A stretch of 64,000 bases of DNA from a virus. Where the stretch lies: IMG/VR virus record IMGVR_UViG_3300036760_001538, positions 1-64,000 of that record, one strand, 5' to 3'. The position numbers and the translations under genes are program-made. The notes beneath the pieces were generated by a model. It saw only the letters and a list, made by a program, of their open reading frames with translations, had not been told where the DNA came from and ran no database searches. Within the stretch, counting starts at the first letter, position 1. Each line of letters begins with the position of its first letter. Positions 8,211 through 16,140 of this stretch are shown piece by piece.

Positions 8211-8681
8211 ATGCGGCCCGTTCGCCAAGCCCAGGGCAGGCCGGTGATCGTGGTTGACACGCGCGAAATCGAGCCTTACTCCTTCGACCCGGAGCGCGTG
8301 GCGGTGATTCGTCGCGCGCTCCCCGCCGGGGACTACTCGCTCGACGGGCTTGAGGATCGGGTCGCGGTGGAGCGCAAGACGCTGGACGATCTGGTCACCA
8401 CCGTCATCCGGAGCAGAGATCGCTTCCGCCGCGAGCTGAAGCTGCTGAGGGAGTACAAAGCGGCCTGCATCGTGGTCGAAGCCGACCTGGCGGAGGTTCT
8501 CGCAGGCCGCTACCACTCCGGCGCCCACCCAAGTGCGGTGCTGGGGGCAGTGGTCTCCATCGTGATCGACTACGGCGTTCCCGTGTTCTTCTGCTCCGAC
8601 CGGCAGGTGGCTCGCCTGTTCACCGAATGCTACCTGCTTCGATTCTATCGAAAGGCTCAGACTGCATGCGAAGTGCCTTGA
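8211..8681 (+). CDS. ERCC4-domain nuclease
   Basis: 156 residues with the XPF/MUS81-type nuclease signature: VVDTRE near residue 12, GDYSLDGLEDRVAVERKTLDDL with the catalytic ERKxxxD, and a downstream SRDRFRRELKLL helix. Such enzymes cut branched or single-stranded DNA structures. ATG 8211 has no clear ribosome binding site; GTG 8243 just upstream of the first conserved strand would remove the segment encoded by a REP-like repeat, so the annotated N-terminal 11 residues may be an artefact. It overlaps the RecD2-like gene. Confidence 0.85.
   Translation: MRPVRQAQGRPVIVVDTREIEPYSFDPERVAVIRRALPAGDYSLDGLEDRVAVERKTLDDLVTTVIRSRDRFRRELKLLREYKAACIVVEADLAEVLAGRYHSGAHPSAVLGAVVSIVIDYGVPVFFCSDRQVARLFTECYLLRFYRKAQTACEVP
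8221..8241 (+). repeat. REP-like short repeat, copy 2
   Basis: Core AAGCCCAGGGCAGGC preceded by TTCGCC, translated as VRQAQGRP at the start of the ERCC4 nuclease. Related to copies at 7737-7752 and 25141-25164. Confidence 0.55.
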
Positions 8682-10858
8682 AGAAACCGGTCACGGTGCG
8701 CGGTCGTGTGGAGGAGGTCTTCTACTCCAGCCCTCGCTTCTCGGCTGGCCGACTGCGCACAGATGACACCGAGACCATCTCCTTCGCCGGGCCGATCATG
8801 GTGAGGGAGCATGACCCGGTCGTCCTTCGTGGCTGCTGGGAGGAGCACCCGAAGTATGGTCGGCAACTCAGGGTCGAATCCCTGGAGTACGACACCGAAC
8901 TTGATGCTGAGGGGCTGGCCAACTACCTGGCCAACCATCCCGACATCAAGGGTATCGGGCCGGTCAAGGCGCGCCGGATCGCGGAGCAGTTCGGAGACGA
9001 CTTCAACCGGGTGCTTTCGGAAGAGCCTGAGATCATCGCCGAGGCCGTCCATCTTTCCGTGGAAGCGGTGCACGCGCTGCGCGAGGAGTGGCTACGCACG
9101 AAAGCGGTCAATGCCGCCCTCATCTGGCTCTCGGCCTTCGGGCTGACCCACCATCAGGTCAGTACGCTCGTCGAGCGCTTCGGCAACAACGTGGTCGCCC
9201 TGCTGCAGACTGACCCGTACCTGATTGCACGGGAGGTGCCGGGCTTCGCCTTCAAGCGGGTGGACAAGATCGCCCGCAAGATGGGAACGCCCAAGGATCA
9301 TCCGTCCCGCATCCGCGCTGGCATCCTGCACTGCGTGGAGGAGCGCGTCGAGCAGGGCGACTGCTGGGTCGAGTACGAGGAGCTGATTGACCAGGCGAAC
9401 GCTCTCCTTGTCATGGACACCCTCGACAGCCGCGCCCGGATCGAGAAGGCGCTGGATGCGCTGATCGAAGACAAGACGCTCTCATGTGCCTCGTGCGGCG
9501 GCCGGTTCCTCGTGGCCAAGCCTATGCTCCGGGCGATGGAGGAAGATCTGGGCAAGATCTTCAGTCGGCAACGCACCGCGAATCCTCACTTCAGCGAGGT
9601 CGGCGACCTCGAGCAACTCATTGACCACGCCGCGCCGCAGTTGAACGTCGGGCAACGGGAGGCGGTGCTCACCACCCTGCGGAACCGCCTGGCCCTGATC
9701 TGCGGCGGCGCGGGGAGCGGGAAGACTTTCACCGTCGCTGCGATCACCGGGCTGTACGAGGAGCAGGGGCTGTCCGTCATCCTCGCCGCGCCGACGGGCA
9801 AGGCGGCGAAGCGTCTCGAGCAGGTCGTGGGGCGAGAAGCCTACACCATCCATCGGCTGCTCGGCTACGACGGCCAGGAGTTCAAGCGCACGGCAGAAGA
9901 CCCCCTCGAAGCCGCCGTGGTGATCGTGGACGAGGTCTCGATGGTTGACGTGCCCCTGGCCTGGCACCTCTTCCAGGCGATAGACCTGGAGCGGACCGCC
10001 GTCGTCCTGGTGGGCGACCACAACCAGCTCCCACCCGTGGGCCCGGGCAATGTGCTCCGGGATCTGATCGACACGCGGGCACTGCCGACAGTTGTCCTCG
10101 ACGAGATCGTCCGCCAGGCCGGGGTGCTCAAGGAGAACTCCATCGCCATCCTGCGGGGCGAAGTGGAGAAGACAGCGCCCGAGAACGGAACCGGGCGTCG
10201 CCCCTGGTATCTCGTGGATCAGTTCACCGACGTCTGGGACATTCAGCGTTTCCTGATCGAGCTGTTCGAGTCCGTGCTGATCGAGCGATTGGACTTCCAC
10301 CTGGTGCAAGACGTTCAAGTCCTCACTCCGACGCGCAAAGGGCCGCTCGGCGTCGAGGAGCTCAACGTGAAGCTGCAGCGCGCGGTGCAGGAGATGCTCT
10401 GGGGCGTGGATGTGCCTCCTCCGAGACCAGGACGCCGGCCGCGTTTCCTGCTGCACGACAAGGTCATCCAGAATCGGAACAACTACCAGCTGGGGGTGAT
10501 GAACGGCGCGGTGGGCCAGGTGACGGCCATCGAGCGCGACGGCGCGATGGAGGTGGTCTTCGATGGTCAGCCGGTCACTATCACACCGGACTCCGGCCGC
10601 CTCTCAGATCTGTCCCTGGCCTATGCTCTCACGATTCACAAGGCGCAGGGCTCCGAGTTCCCCTGCGCTATCGTGCTGGTGCACAAGTCTCATTCCTTCA
10701 TGCATCACCGTAATCTCTTCTATACCGGCGTGACCCGGGCGCAGGAGGTTGCCATCGTGATCGGTGACCGCTGGGGCCTGCGTAACTGCGCCCAGCGCAG
10801 ACACCTGGAGCGGCGCAAGACCTTCCTCTCACTGCTGGAGCGGCCGGCAGCCATATGA
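8666..10858 (+). CDS. recD2: RecD2-like SF1 DNA helicase
   Basis: 730 residues, start ATG 8666 chosen for the purine-rich GAAAGG upstream; it overlaps the nuclease gene by 16 bases. An N-terminal OB/HhH region (IKGIGPVKARRIAEQFG) typical of RecD2 precedes helicase motifs: Walker A GGAGSGKT (about 350), VVIVDEVSMVD (about 420), VGDHNQLPPVGPGN, and C-terminal YALTIHKAQGSEFP and FYTGVTRAQEVAIVIGD. RecD2 is a 5'-3' helicase acting without RecBC. In this operon it likely serves as the replicative or recombination helicase partner of the primase-helicase. Confidence 0.93.
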   Translation: MRSALKKPVTVRGRVEEVFYSSPRFSAGRLRTDDTETISFAGPIMVREHDPVVLRGCWEEHPKYGRQLRVESLEYDTELDAEGLANYLANHPDIKGIGPVKARRIAEQFGDDFNRVLSEEPEIIAEAVHLSVEAVHALREEWLRTKAVNAALIWLSAFGLTHHQVSTLVERFGNNVVALLQTDPYLIAREVPGFAFKRVDKIARKMGTPKDHPSRIRAGILHCVEERVEQGDCWVEYEELIDQANALLVMDTLDSRARIEKALDALIEDKTLSCASCGGRFLVAKPMLRAMEEDLGKIFSRQRTANPHFSEVGDLEQLIDHAAPQLNVGQREAVLTTLRNRLALICGGAGSGKTFTVAAITGLYEEQGLSVILAAPTGKAAKRLEQVVGREAYTIHRLLGYDGQEFKRTAEDPLEAAVVIVDEVSMVDVPLAWHLFQAIDLERTAVVLVGDHNQLPPVGPGNVLRDLIDTRALPTVVLDEIVRQAGVLKENSIAILRGEVEKTAPENGTGRRPWYLVDQFTDVWDIQRFLIELFESVLIERLDFHLVQDVQVLTPTRKGPLGVEELNVKLQRAVQEMLWGVDVPPPRPGRRPRFLLHDKVIQNRNNYQLGVMNGAVGQVTAIERDGAMEVVFDGQPVTITPDSGRLSDLSLAYALTIHKAQGSEFPCAIVLVHKSHSFMHHRNLFYTGVTRAQEVAIVIGDRWGLRNCAQRRHLERRKTFLSLLERPAAI

Positions 10859-13800
10859 GCAACGTCAAGGACTACTATCGGCAGGTCACGGAGGTGGATA
10901 TCGGGGAGATCGCCCGCGAACTCCTCGGCGCACGTGTCGTGCATGAGAGCGCGCGACTGCTCGAGGCCGACTGCCCGCACCACCAGAGCCAGTCGAAGCG
11001 CTCGCTTCACATCATGCTGGACAAGCAGGGATGGTACTGCTTCGGGTGCGGCCTGGGCGGCGACGTGCTCCAGTTGGTGGAGTTCGTGCGCTCCGGCCAG
11101 GTGACACGCGGCCAGTCGGGTTCCATGCCCGAGAGCCACCGCCAGGCACGGGACTTCCTGGCCGCAAAGGTAGGGCTGCCGCCGCTGGCCCAGCACGGCA
11201 TGACACCTGCCCAGGTCGCGGAAGTCGAGGCGGCCCGCGCCTTCGAGCTACGGGTACAGGAAGCGCTGACCGAACTTGCTCGCTACTACCACGCACGGCT
11301 GAAGGCCACCCCCCAGGCCCTGGAATGGTTGCAGTCACGCTACCGGATCGCTGCCGAGACCGTAGATCACCTGCTGATCGGGTTCTCGGCCAACGACCCC
11401 TGGCGTGAGGGAGACGAGGAGCGGCCCGGGGTACTCTCCTGCCTGACCAAGGAACCACATGACTTCACGCCACGCGAGTTGGCAGCAACCGGGGCATTCC
11501 GCCCCACCTCACAGGATGGGCTGACGCCGTTCTTCGAAGGCAGGATCATCTTCCCCTACTGGAAGAGCGGGCGCGTGGTGTTCCTGATCGGCCGGCGCAC
11601 GCCGTGGACTCCCGATCAGCCCTGGGAGCAAGGCAAGTATAAGAAGCTCCCCGTGCACGACGACCAAGCTCGCCGGCACATCGCTCCCTGCATCAACAAC
11701 TCCGTCCTCTACAACGAGGACTGCCTGCTCACACGGCCGGAGCGAGTCATCATCACCGAGGGGGTGACCGACTGTATCTCGCTCATGGAGGCCGGCTTCC
11801 CGACGCTCTCGCCGGTCACGGTCAACATCCGCGAGGCCGACTGGGAGCGGCTGTTGCCGAAGATCGCGGGCGTGAAGACGGTCTACATCTGCCAGGACAA
11901 CGAGGTCTCGCAGGCAGGGATAAACGGGGCGCTGCGCACCGCGCGGGTGCTGAACGAGCATGGCATTGACACGCGGGTAGTCATCCTGCCGTTGGAGGAG
12001 AAGCACCGGAAGGCCCGCCAGGAACTGGCCGACCGCTTCGAACTGGAGGCCGCCGTCGGCCCGCGCGAGCTGGCAAAGCGATTGGAGGGACGGTCACAGG
12101 AGGAGATCGCCGAAGCCGAGCGTCTGCTCTCGGAAGCCAAGTTCGATGTGAACGAGTATTTCGCCGCCGGCCACAGCGCAGAAGAGTTCGAGGCCCTGAT
12201 CGCCAGGGCGCAGACGCCGCTTGAGTTCGCCATCTCGCGCCTGCCCAGGGATTCCCCAGAGGAGGAACGCAACCGGCTGCTGGAACCCATCCTTCACGAC
12301 ATCGCTGCGCTCGCGCCCCTGGAGCAGAACCGTTACCTGAAACTGGCGCAGGAGCACTTCGGAAAGGACGCGCTGCCCCTGGCGGCCGTCCGGGAGCAGG
12401 TGCGTGCCATTCAGAAGCAGCGGCGCGCCCATGCCCGCGAACGGCGTCGCCGGGAGAAGCGCCAGTCGGATGCTCCCGAGGGATCATGCCGCGCCTGTGT
12501 CGAGCAGGTGCTGCTGGCCACGGAGGAGGAAAGCGGCGCGCCCGACTGGGCCCGGGCCGCGGAGGCGGGCTACACCTGGTTCGCGGAACACGGCGCCCGC
12601 TTCTTTCGCACCCTGGCCGGGGAGCCGTTCCTGTTCTTCGAGGAGACCATCTACTGGATGGACTCCTCCGACCGGGGCCGGCGGCGGCTCTTCAATGCCC
12701 TGATCTACAAGCACACCGGCCTGGTGCACACCACCAATGGCGGGCGCACCTTCTACGAGGTGCTCGCCAACCTCGCCGTCCAACGCGGCGAGCTGCGCGA
12801 CCATTTCACTTGGCTGCACACGGATGTCAGTCGTTGCGCTGTCTACTTCAACCTGAATAACCCGGAGCACGAGATCGCGAAGATCTCGCCGGCGGGCGTG
12901 GAGATACTCAGGAACGGCGGAAACGACGACGGCATCATCCTGGAGGGGTCGCGCAAGATACAGCCCATCCGCTACCTACCCGAGGCCGACCTGGAGCAGG
13001 CCGACCGCCTGCTCGTGGAACTGATCGTTGACAACCTGACCTGTCCCTCCGGCGACCGCTTCCTGATCCTCTCCTGGCTCTCGTGTTTCCTGCTCATGGA
13101 CTTCGCCGGCACCCGCCCCATGACTCGCTTCGAGGGGCCGACAGGCTCAGGCAAGACCACCGCCAGCAAGCTGATCTCGGCGCTGCTCTACGGCGAGCCG
13201 CAGCAGAAGAAGAGCACCGACGCCGCCAACTACAGCGACGGCTCCCAGAACCCGCTGATCGTCCTCGACAACATCGAGGCCAGGCAAATGACGGAGGACC
13301 TCACGACCTTCATGCTGACCTCGATCACCGGCATCGCCAAGGAGAAGCGAAAGTCCGGCACCGACTCCGAGACGGTCATCGAGCGCACGAAGTGCCTGCT
13401 CAACACCACCGGCATCGAGCCCCTGGGCGGCGAGCTGGCCGAGATCCTCTCCCGCTCGTTCATCATCCGCTTCGACATGGACGAGGAGGCCCAGGACTGC
13501 TTCCTCGAGTCCCAGGTATTGGCTCGCATCCGCGAGAACCGGGATCTCCTGCTGTCGGCCTTGATGAAGCGAACCAGCCAGGCACTGGCGATGATCCGAG
13601 ACGGGGCGCAGGAGCGGGTCATGCGCCTGCTGCACGCCTCTCTGGGCAACCACAACAAGCGCCGCTGCAACGACTACCTGAGCCTGATGTACCTGATGCT
13701 GCTGGCGGGCGGAGACGAGGAGACGGTATCGGCCGGGCTGGAAGCCGTCCACCCGCGCTTCCTGGAGCAGATCGGCTCCCTGAACATCACCACCCAGGAG

Positions 13801-14172
13801 ACCGCTCGCGAGTCCAATCCGATCGCCACCGCGCTGAACAGCCTGTTTCGCGCCTACCGGCAGGCGCTGGAGGCCGACCGCAATTCCACCGCCGACCACG
13901 TGGTCAAGTCGAACAAGGACGCCTTCCTGGAGCGCTACCAGATCGAGTTCGAGGAAGAGGACGCGATCGGCGGAGTACTGGGGCGCGACCTGTTCGTGGC
14001 GCTGCGGCGAGTGGCGAAGGAGTTCAACCTGTCCTTCCAGATGACCTCGGTGCAGCAGTTCGCCCAGCGTTTCAGCAACGATCTGGCTGCGATCCGGGAA
14101 GGCGGCTTCGAGATCACCATCAACGAGCTGCGCAGCCGCGGGCGCACCTACGATATCCGGCGCTCACAGTAG
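10855..14172 (+). CDS. Primase-helicase (CHC2 zinc, Toprim, SF3-like ATPase)
   Basis: 1105 residues, ATG overlapping the helicase stop (ATGA). Domains: CHC2-type zinc finger (CPHH near 41-44, CFGCG near 62-66); Toprim primase core with VIITEGVTDC (about 298) and YICQDNE (about 345); a long charged linker (about 400-560); and a C-terminal ATPase with GPTGSGKTT (about 761) and Walker B LIVLDN (about 803). It should lay primers and open the origin in one polypeptide. The iteron array immediately after its stop fits a replication initiator locus. Confidence 0.9.
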   Translation: MSNVKDYYRQVTEVDIGEIARELLGARVVHESARLLEADCPHHQSQSKRSLHIMLDKQGWYCFGCGLGGDVLQLVEFVRSGQVTRGQSGSMPESHRQARDFLAAKVGLPPLAQHGMTPAQVAEVEAARAFELRVQEALTELARYYHARLKATPQALEWLQSRYRIAAETVDHLLIGFSANDPWREGDEERPGVLSCLTKEPHDFTPRELAATGAFRPTSQDGLTPFFEGRIIFPYWKSGRVVFLIGRRTPWTPDQPWEQGKYKKLPVHDDQARRHIAPCINNSVLYNEDCLLTRPERVIITEGVTDCISLMEAGFPTLSPVTVNIREADWERLLPKIAGVKTVYICQDNEVSQAGINGALRTARVLNEHGIDTRVVILPLEEKHRKARQELADRFELEAAVGPRELAKRLEGRSQEEIAEAERLLSEAKFDVNEYFAAGHSAEEFEALIARAQTPLEFAISRLPRDSPEEERNRLLEPILHDIAALAPLEQNRYLKLAQEHFGKDALPLAAVREQVRAIQKQRRAHARERRRREKRQSDAPEGSCRACVEQVLLATEEESGAPDWARAAEAGYTWFAEHGARFFRTLAGEPFLFFEETIYWMDSSDRGRRRLFNALIYKHTGLVHTTNGGRTFYEVLANLAVQRGELRDHFTWLHTDVSRCAVYFNLNNPEHEIAKISPAGVEILRNGGNDDGIILEGSRKIQPIRYLPEADLEQADRLLVELIVDNLTCPSGDRFLILSWLSCFLLMDFAGTRPMTRFEGPTGSGKTTASKLISALLYGEPQQKKSTDAANYSDGSQNPLIVLDNIEARQMTEDLTTFMLTSITGIAKEKRKSGTDSETVIERTKCLLNTTGIEPLGGELAEILSRSFIIRFDMDEEAQDCFLESQVLARIRENRDLLLSALMKRTSQALAMIRDGAQERVMRLLHASLGNHNKRRCNDYLSLMYLMLLAGGDEETVSAGLEAVHPRFLEQIGSLNITTQETARESNPIATALNSLFRAYRQALEADRNSTADHVVKSNKDAFLERYQIEFEEEDAIGGVLGRDLFVALRRVAKEFNLSFQMTSVQQFAQRFSNDLAAIREGGFEITINELRSRGRTYDIRRSQ

Positions 14173-14208
14173 CCCCGCTTCCGTATCTCTGCGCCCACCC
14201 CGACCTGC

Positions 14209-14450
14209 CTCGTGGTGAAAGGGGTGAGGTGAAAGGTCGGAAACAACACCCCCCTCTAGCGAAAAAGAAAAAACATGCATGGTCGGCCCGGCGCGTGTTT
14301 TTTCTCGGCCTATTATAGACACACATTTCCTACTTACCCTTTCACCCTTTCACCAAAAATCAAATCAATCAATCAAATCAAGGCAGGAAGCCCGGTGAAA
14401 GGCGTCGGTGAAAGGTCTGTGAAAGGTCTCTGACCCGTCACCCTTTCACC
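14209..14450. other. Iteron array, probable phage replication origin
   Basis: Eight copies of GTGAAAGG or its complement lie in the 352-bp gap after the primase-helicase gene: forward at 14215, 14229, 14395, 14408 and 14419; reverse at 14338, 14346 (directly adjacent) and 14442. Between the clusters is an AT-rich tract (14353-14380) built from AATC steps, a likely unwinding element. Location next to the primase gene, repeat phasing (11 and 13 bases in the right cluster) and low GC all fit an iteron origin. The rest of the gap holds a TATTATAG stretch (14310) and the copy-2 promoter-like element. Confidence 0.75.
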
Positions 14451-14462
14451 TTCTTCGGTTAC

Positions 14463-14493
14463 CGACACTTCGCGCGTTCCTCCGGTAAGTAAC
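14463..14493 (+). promoter_or_regulatory. Phage promoter-like element, copy 2
   Basis: CGACACTT at 14463-14470 and CTCCGGTAAGTAAC at 14480-14493, same spacing as copies 1 and 3. It precedes the TTG-initiated gene at 14525 and sits at the edge of the iteron array. Confidence 0.7.
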
Positions 14494-14524
14494 CTCTGGA
14501 ACCCGATTATCGGAGGATTACCCC

Positions 14525-15388
14525 TTGTCACTGCTTCACGCGATGCTCCGTCATGATGAGAGGTTCGGGGAGCCGGGGGTGACTGGATCTTCTCCTCCGC
14601 CCCCTGGCAACGCGCTGGCTGGGGCGGGCGCCGGACTGCCAGCCGAGGCCGGCTCTTCGGCCTCCGCCCTCTACGTGGCTACCAGCCTGGAGACCTGGGA
14701 GACCTGCACACCGGAGCCCGACCAAGACGCGATCTGCGAGCCCCGTGGGTTCAGACGGCTCGACCCGGAGTACTATGCCTGGCTGCGCTCCAGGATGGCA
14801 CTGGCGCAGAAGCGCTACCAGGCCGGGCGACTACCCCAACGGCAGTATGACGAGCTGCGCACCCGCTTCAATGGCGTTCATGTCTGGGCGGTCGAGCGGT
14901 TCGGGGAGCCGGTGCTCCTGGAGGCGGTGCGGACCCTCGATCCACGGGCCTACCATCCTCCTGCTGTCAAGGACGCAGAGGAAGGCGACTCGTCAGACGT
15001 GGTGGAGGCGCCGCCGCCTGCCCACCTCTACCCTGCCCACGGAGACTGGCGCTTCACGGAGCCCGTACCACCCGAAGCAGTCGCCAAGGCTAACGCCGTC
15101 CGCGAGCAAGCCTTGGCAGCCGGCTGGTCAGAAGCCCAACTGTACCAGAACCGCGGGCGCTACAGCTTTCCCTGCGGCCAGGACTATGGCCTGGTCTGCT
15201 TCCTCCACGGTGATGACCAGGTAGGTGAGATCACCCACCAGTCCATCGAGATTATCAACGCAAGGGGCAGCCGGCTGCGGTTTTACAACCCCAATGTCGA
15301 CCAGCCCTGGCTTCATCACGTGGGAATCTCTGAAGCCACAGCAAGCCGGCCCGACACTTTGACGACTGCTCCGGTAAGTAACTACTGA
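14525..15388 (+). CDS. Hypothetical protein after the origin
   Basis: 287 residues if started at TTG 14525, supported by a CGGAGGA ribosome binding site at about 14511; ATG 14543 is the alternative. The N-terminal 60 residues are Pro/Gly/Ala-rich and probably disordered. The middle has a helical segment rich in Arg/Tyr (YYAWLRSRMALAQKRYQAG) and the C terminus is mixed. No domain recognised. The final codons are encoded by copy 3 of the promoter-like repeat, so the C terminus overlaps a regulatory site. Confidence 0.6.
   Translation: MSLLHAMLRHDERFGEPGVTGSSPPPPGNALAGAGAGLPAEAGSSASALYVATSLETWETCTPEPDQDAICEPRGFRRLDPEYYAWLRSRMALAQKRYQAGRLPQRQYDELRTRFNGVHVWAVERFGEPVLLEAVRTLDPRAYHPPAVKDAEEGDSSDVVEAPPPAHLYPAHGDWRFTEPVPPEAVAKANAVREQALAAGWSEAQLYQNRGRYSFPCGQDYGLVCFLHGDDQVGEITHQSIEIINARGSRLRFYNPNVDQPWLHHVGISEATASRPDTLTTAPVSNY
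15352..15382 (+). promoter_or_regulatory. Phage promoter-like element, copy 3
   Basis: CGACACTT at 15352-15359 and CTCCGGTAAGTAAC at 15369-15382, same geometry as the other two copies but inside the 3' end of the preceding gene. Transcription from it would run antisense through the minus-strand XRE gene before reaching 16141 and the sbcDC genes. Confidence 0.65.
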
Positions 15389-15450
15389 GGAACCCAGAGC
15401 GAATGCTGGCCAGTCTTCAACACGACAACGAGACGGCGACGCAGGGATGG

Positions 15451-15891
15451 TTAGCGCACGGGGGAGCGATACTTCTCCTCCAGGATGCGCACGCCCATGG
15501 TCTGCTCGAAGAGCTCGACCACCTTGAGCCGCTCCTCGAGTCCCCTGGTGTCGTCCTCGCTGCGCGGGAAGGCGGGGTGCAATGCGGAGCCGGCCGGCTT
15601 CCAGGTGGGGTGGCTGACCGCGTACTGGAAGGCGCGGTTGATGGCGCGGGCGCGCTCAGAGGCAGCCGCCTCTCCAGAGAGCGCGTCTTCAGAGACGAAG
15701 TAGTCGAGCGGCTTCGCCACCAGGCGGGCGAAAGAGATGAGCGCCTCCAGGTTGATGCGGGCCAGGCCGTTCGTCCACTGCCGCACCGCCCCGCCGGTCA
15801 CTCCCAAATGGTGGGCCACCTGGTCGCTGGTGAGGCGGGCGTCACTCATCGCCGCCTTCATCCGCTCGCCGATCCGCTTGTAGGTTTCCAT
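15451..15891 (-). CDS. XRE-family regulator on the opposite strand
   Basis: 146 residues, ATG at 15891 on the minus strand behind a GAAAGGA ribosome binding site. The N-terminal HTH is clear: MKAAMSDARLTSDQVAHHLGVTGGAVRQWTNG (residues about 11-43), followed by a helical C terminus with no recognised domain. It is the only minus-strand gene in the phage part. It has its own promoter with an inverted repeat over the -10 box. It may be a second control gene (Cro-like or a copy-number regulator near the origin). Plus-strand transcription from copy 3 would be antisense to it. Confidence 0.85.
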   Translation of the reverse strand: METYKRIGERMKAAMSDARLTSDQVAHHLGVTGGAVRQWTNGLARINLEALISFARLVAKPLDYFVSEDALSGEAAASERARAINRAFQYAVSHPTWKPAGSALHPAFPRSEDDTRGLEERLKVVELFEQTMGVRILEEKYRSPVR

Positions 15892-15913
15892 GCTTCGCGT
15901 CCTTTCGAGACGA

Positions 15914-15936
15914 TTGCGCTCGCCATATTAGCGCAA
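15914..15936. promoter_or_regulatory. Inverted repeat over the XRE -10 box
   Basis: Seven-base arms TTGCGCT and AGCGCAA separated by nine bases cover the -10 box of the minus-strand promoter. This is a typical place for an autoregulatory operator of the XRE protein. Confidence 0.6.
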
Positions 15937-15953
15937 GATGCCCGATTTGGCAA
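15925..15953 (-). promoter_or_regulatory. Minus-strand sigma70 promoter for the XRE gene
   Basis: On the minus strand, TTGCCA (15953-15948) and TAATAT (15930-15925) are separated by 17 bases, with the XRE start codon 34 bases downstream. Confidence 0.7.
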
Positions 15954-16140
15954 GGTAGCGCCTGAAGATTCTTCGCCCCTGGCCTTGACTGTTGCGCCCT
16001 TTCGAGGAAACATTCACGTAACGGCTGCGAGCGCCGCTCCAGCCGAAATCAAAGCCGGAAGGGCGTTAGAAATCGTGGCAGAACCGCTCGCTGAGGACAC
16101 ATTCGCAGCCTGCCCTCCGGCGGAAAGAGGAGGTCATGCT

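Noticed and set aside
13083-14318. 411-codon plus-strand frame overlapping the primase-helicase gene
   Set aside because: Composition is a shadow of the helicase frame (His/Arg/Gly-rich) and contains no motif.
14209-14450. CRISPR-like array
   Set aside because: The eight-base repeats are too short, occur in both orientations and have no uniform spacers; they fit iterons.
15403-16140. 246-codon N-terminal extension of the zinc-ribbon protein
   Set aside because: It is antisense to the clear XRE gene, reads like non-coding sequence, and AGGAGGT points to GTG 16141.
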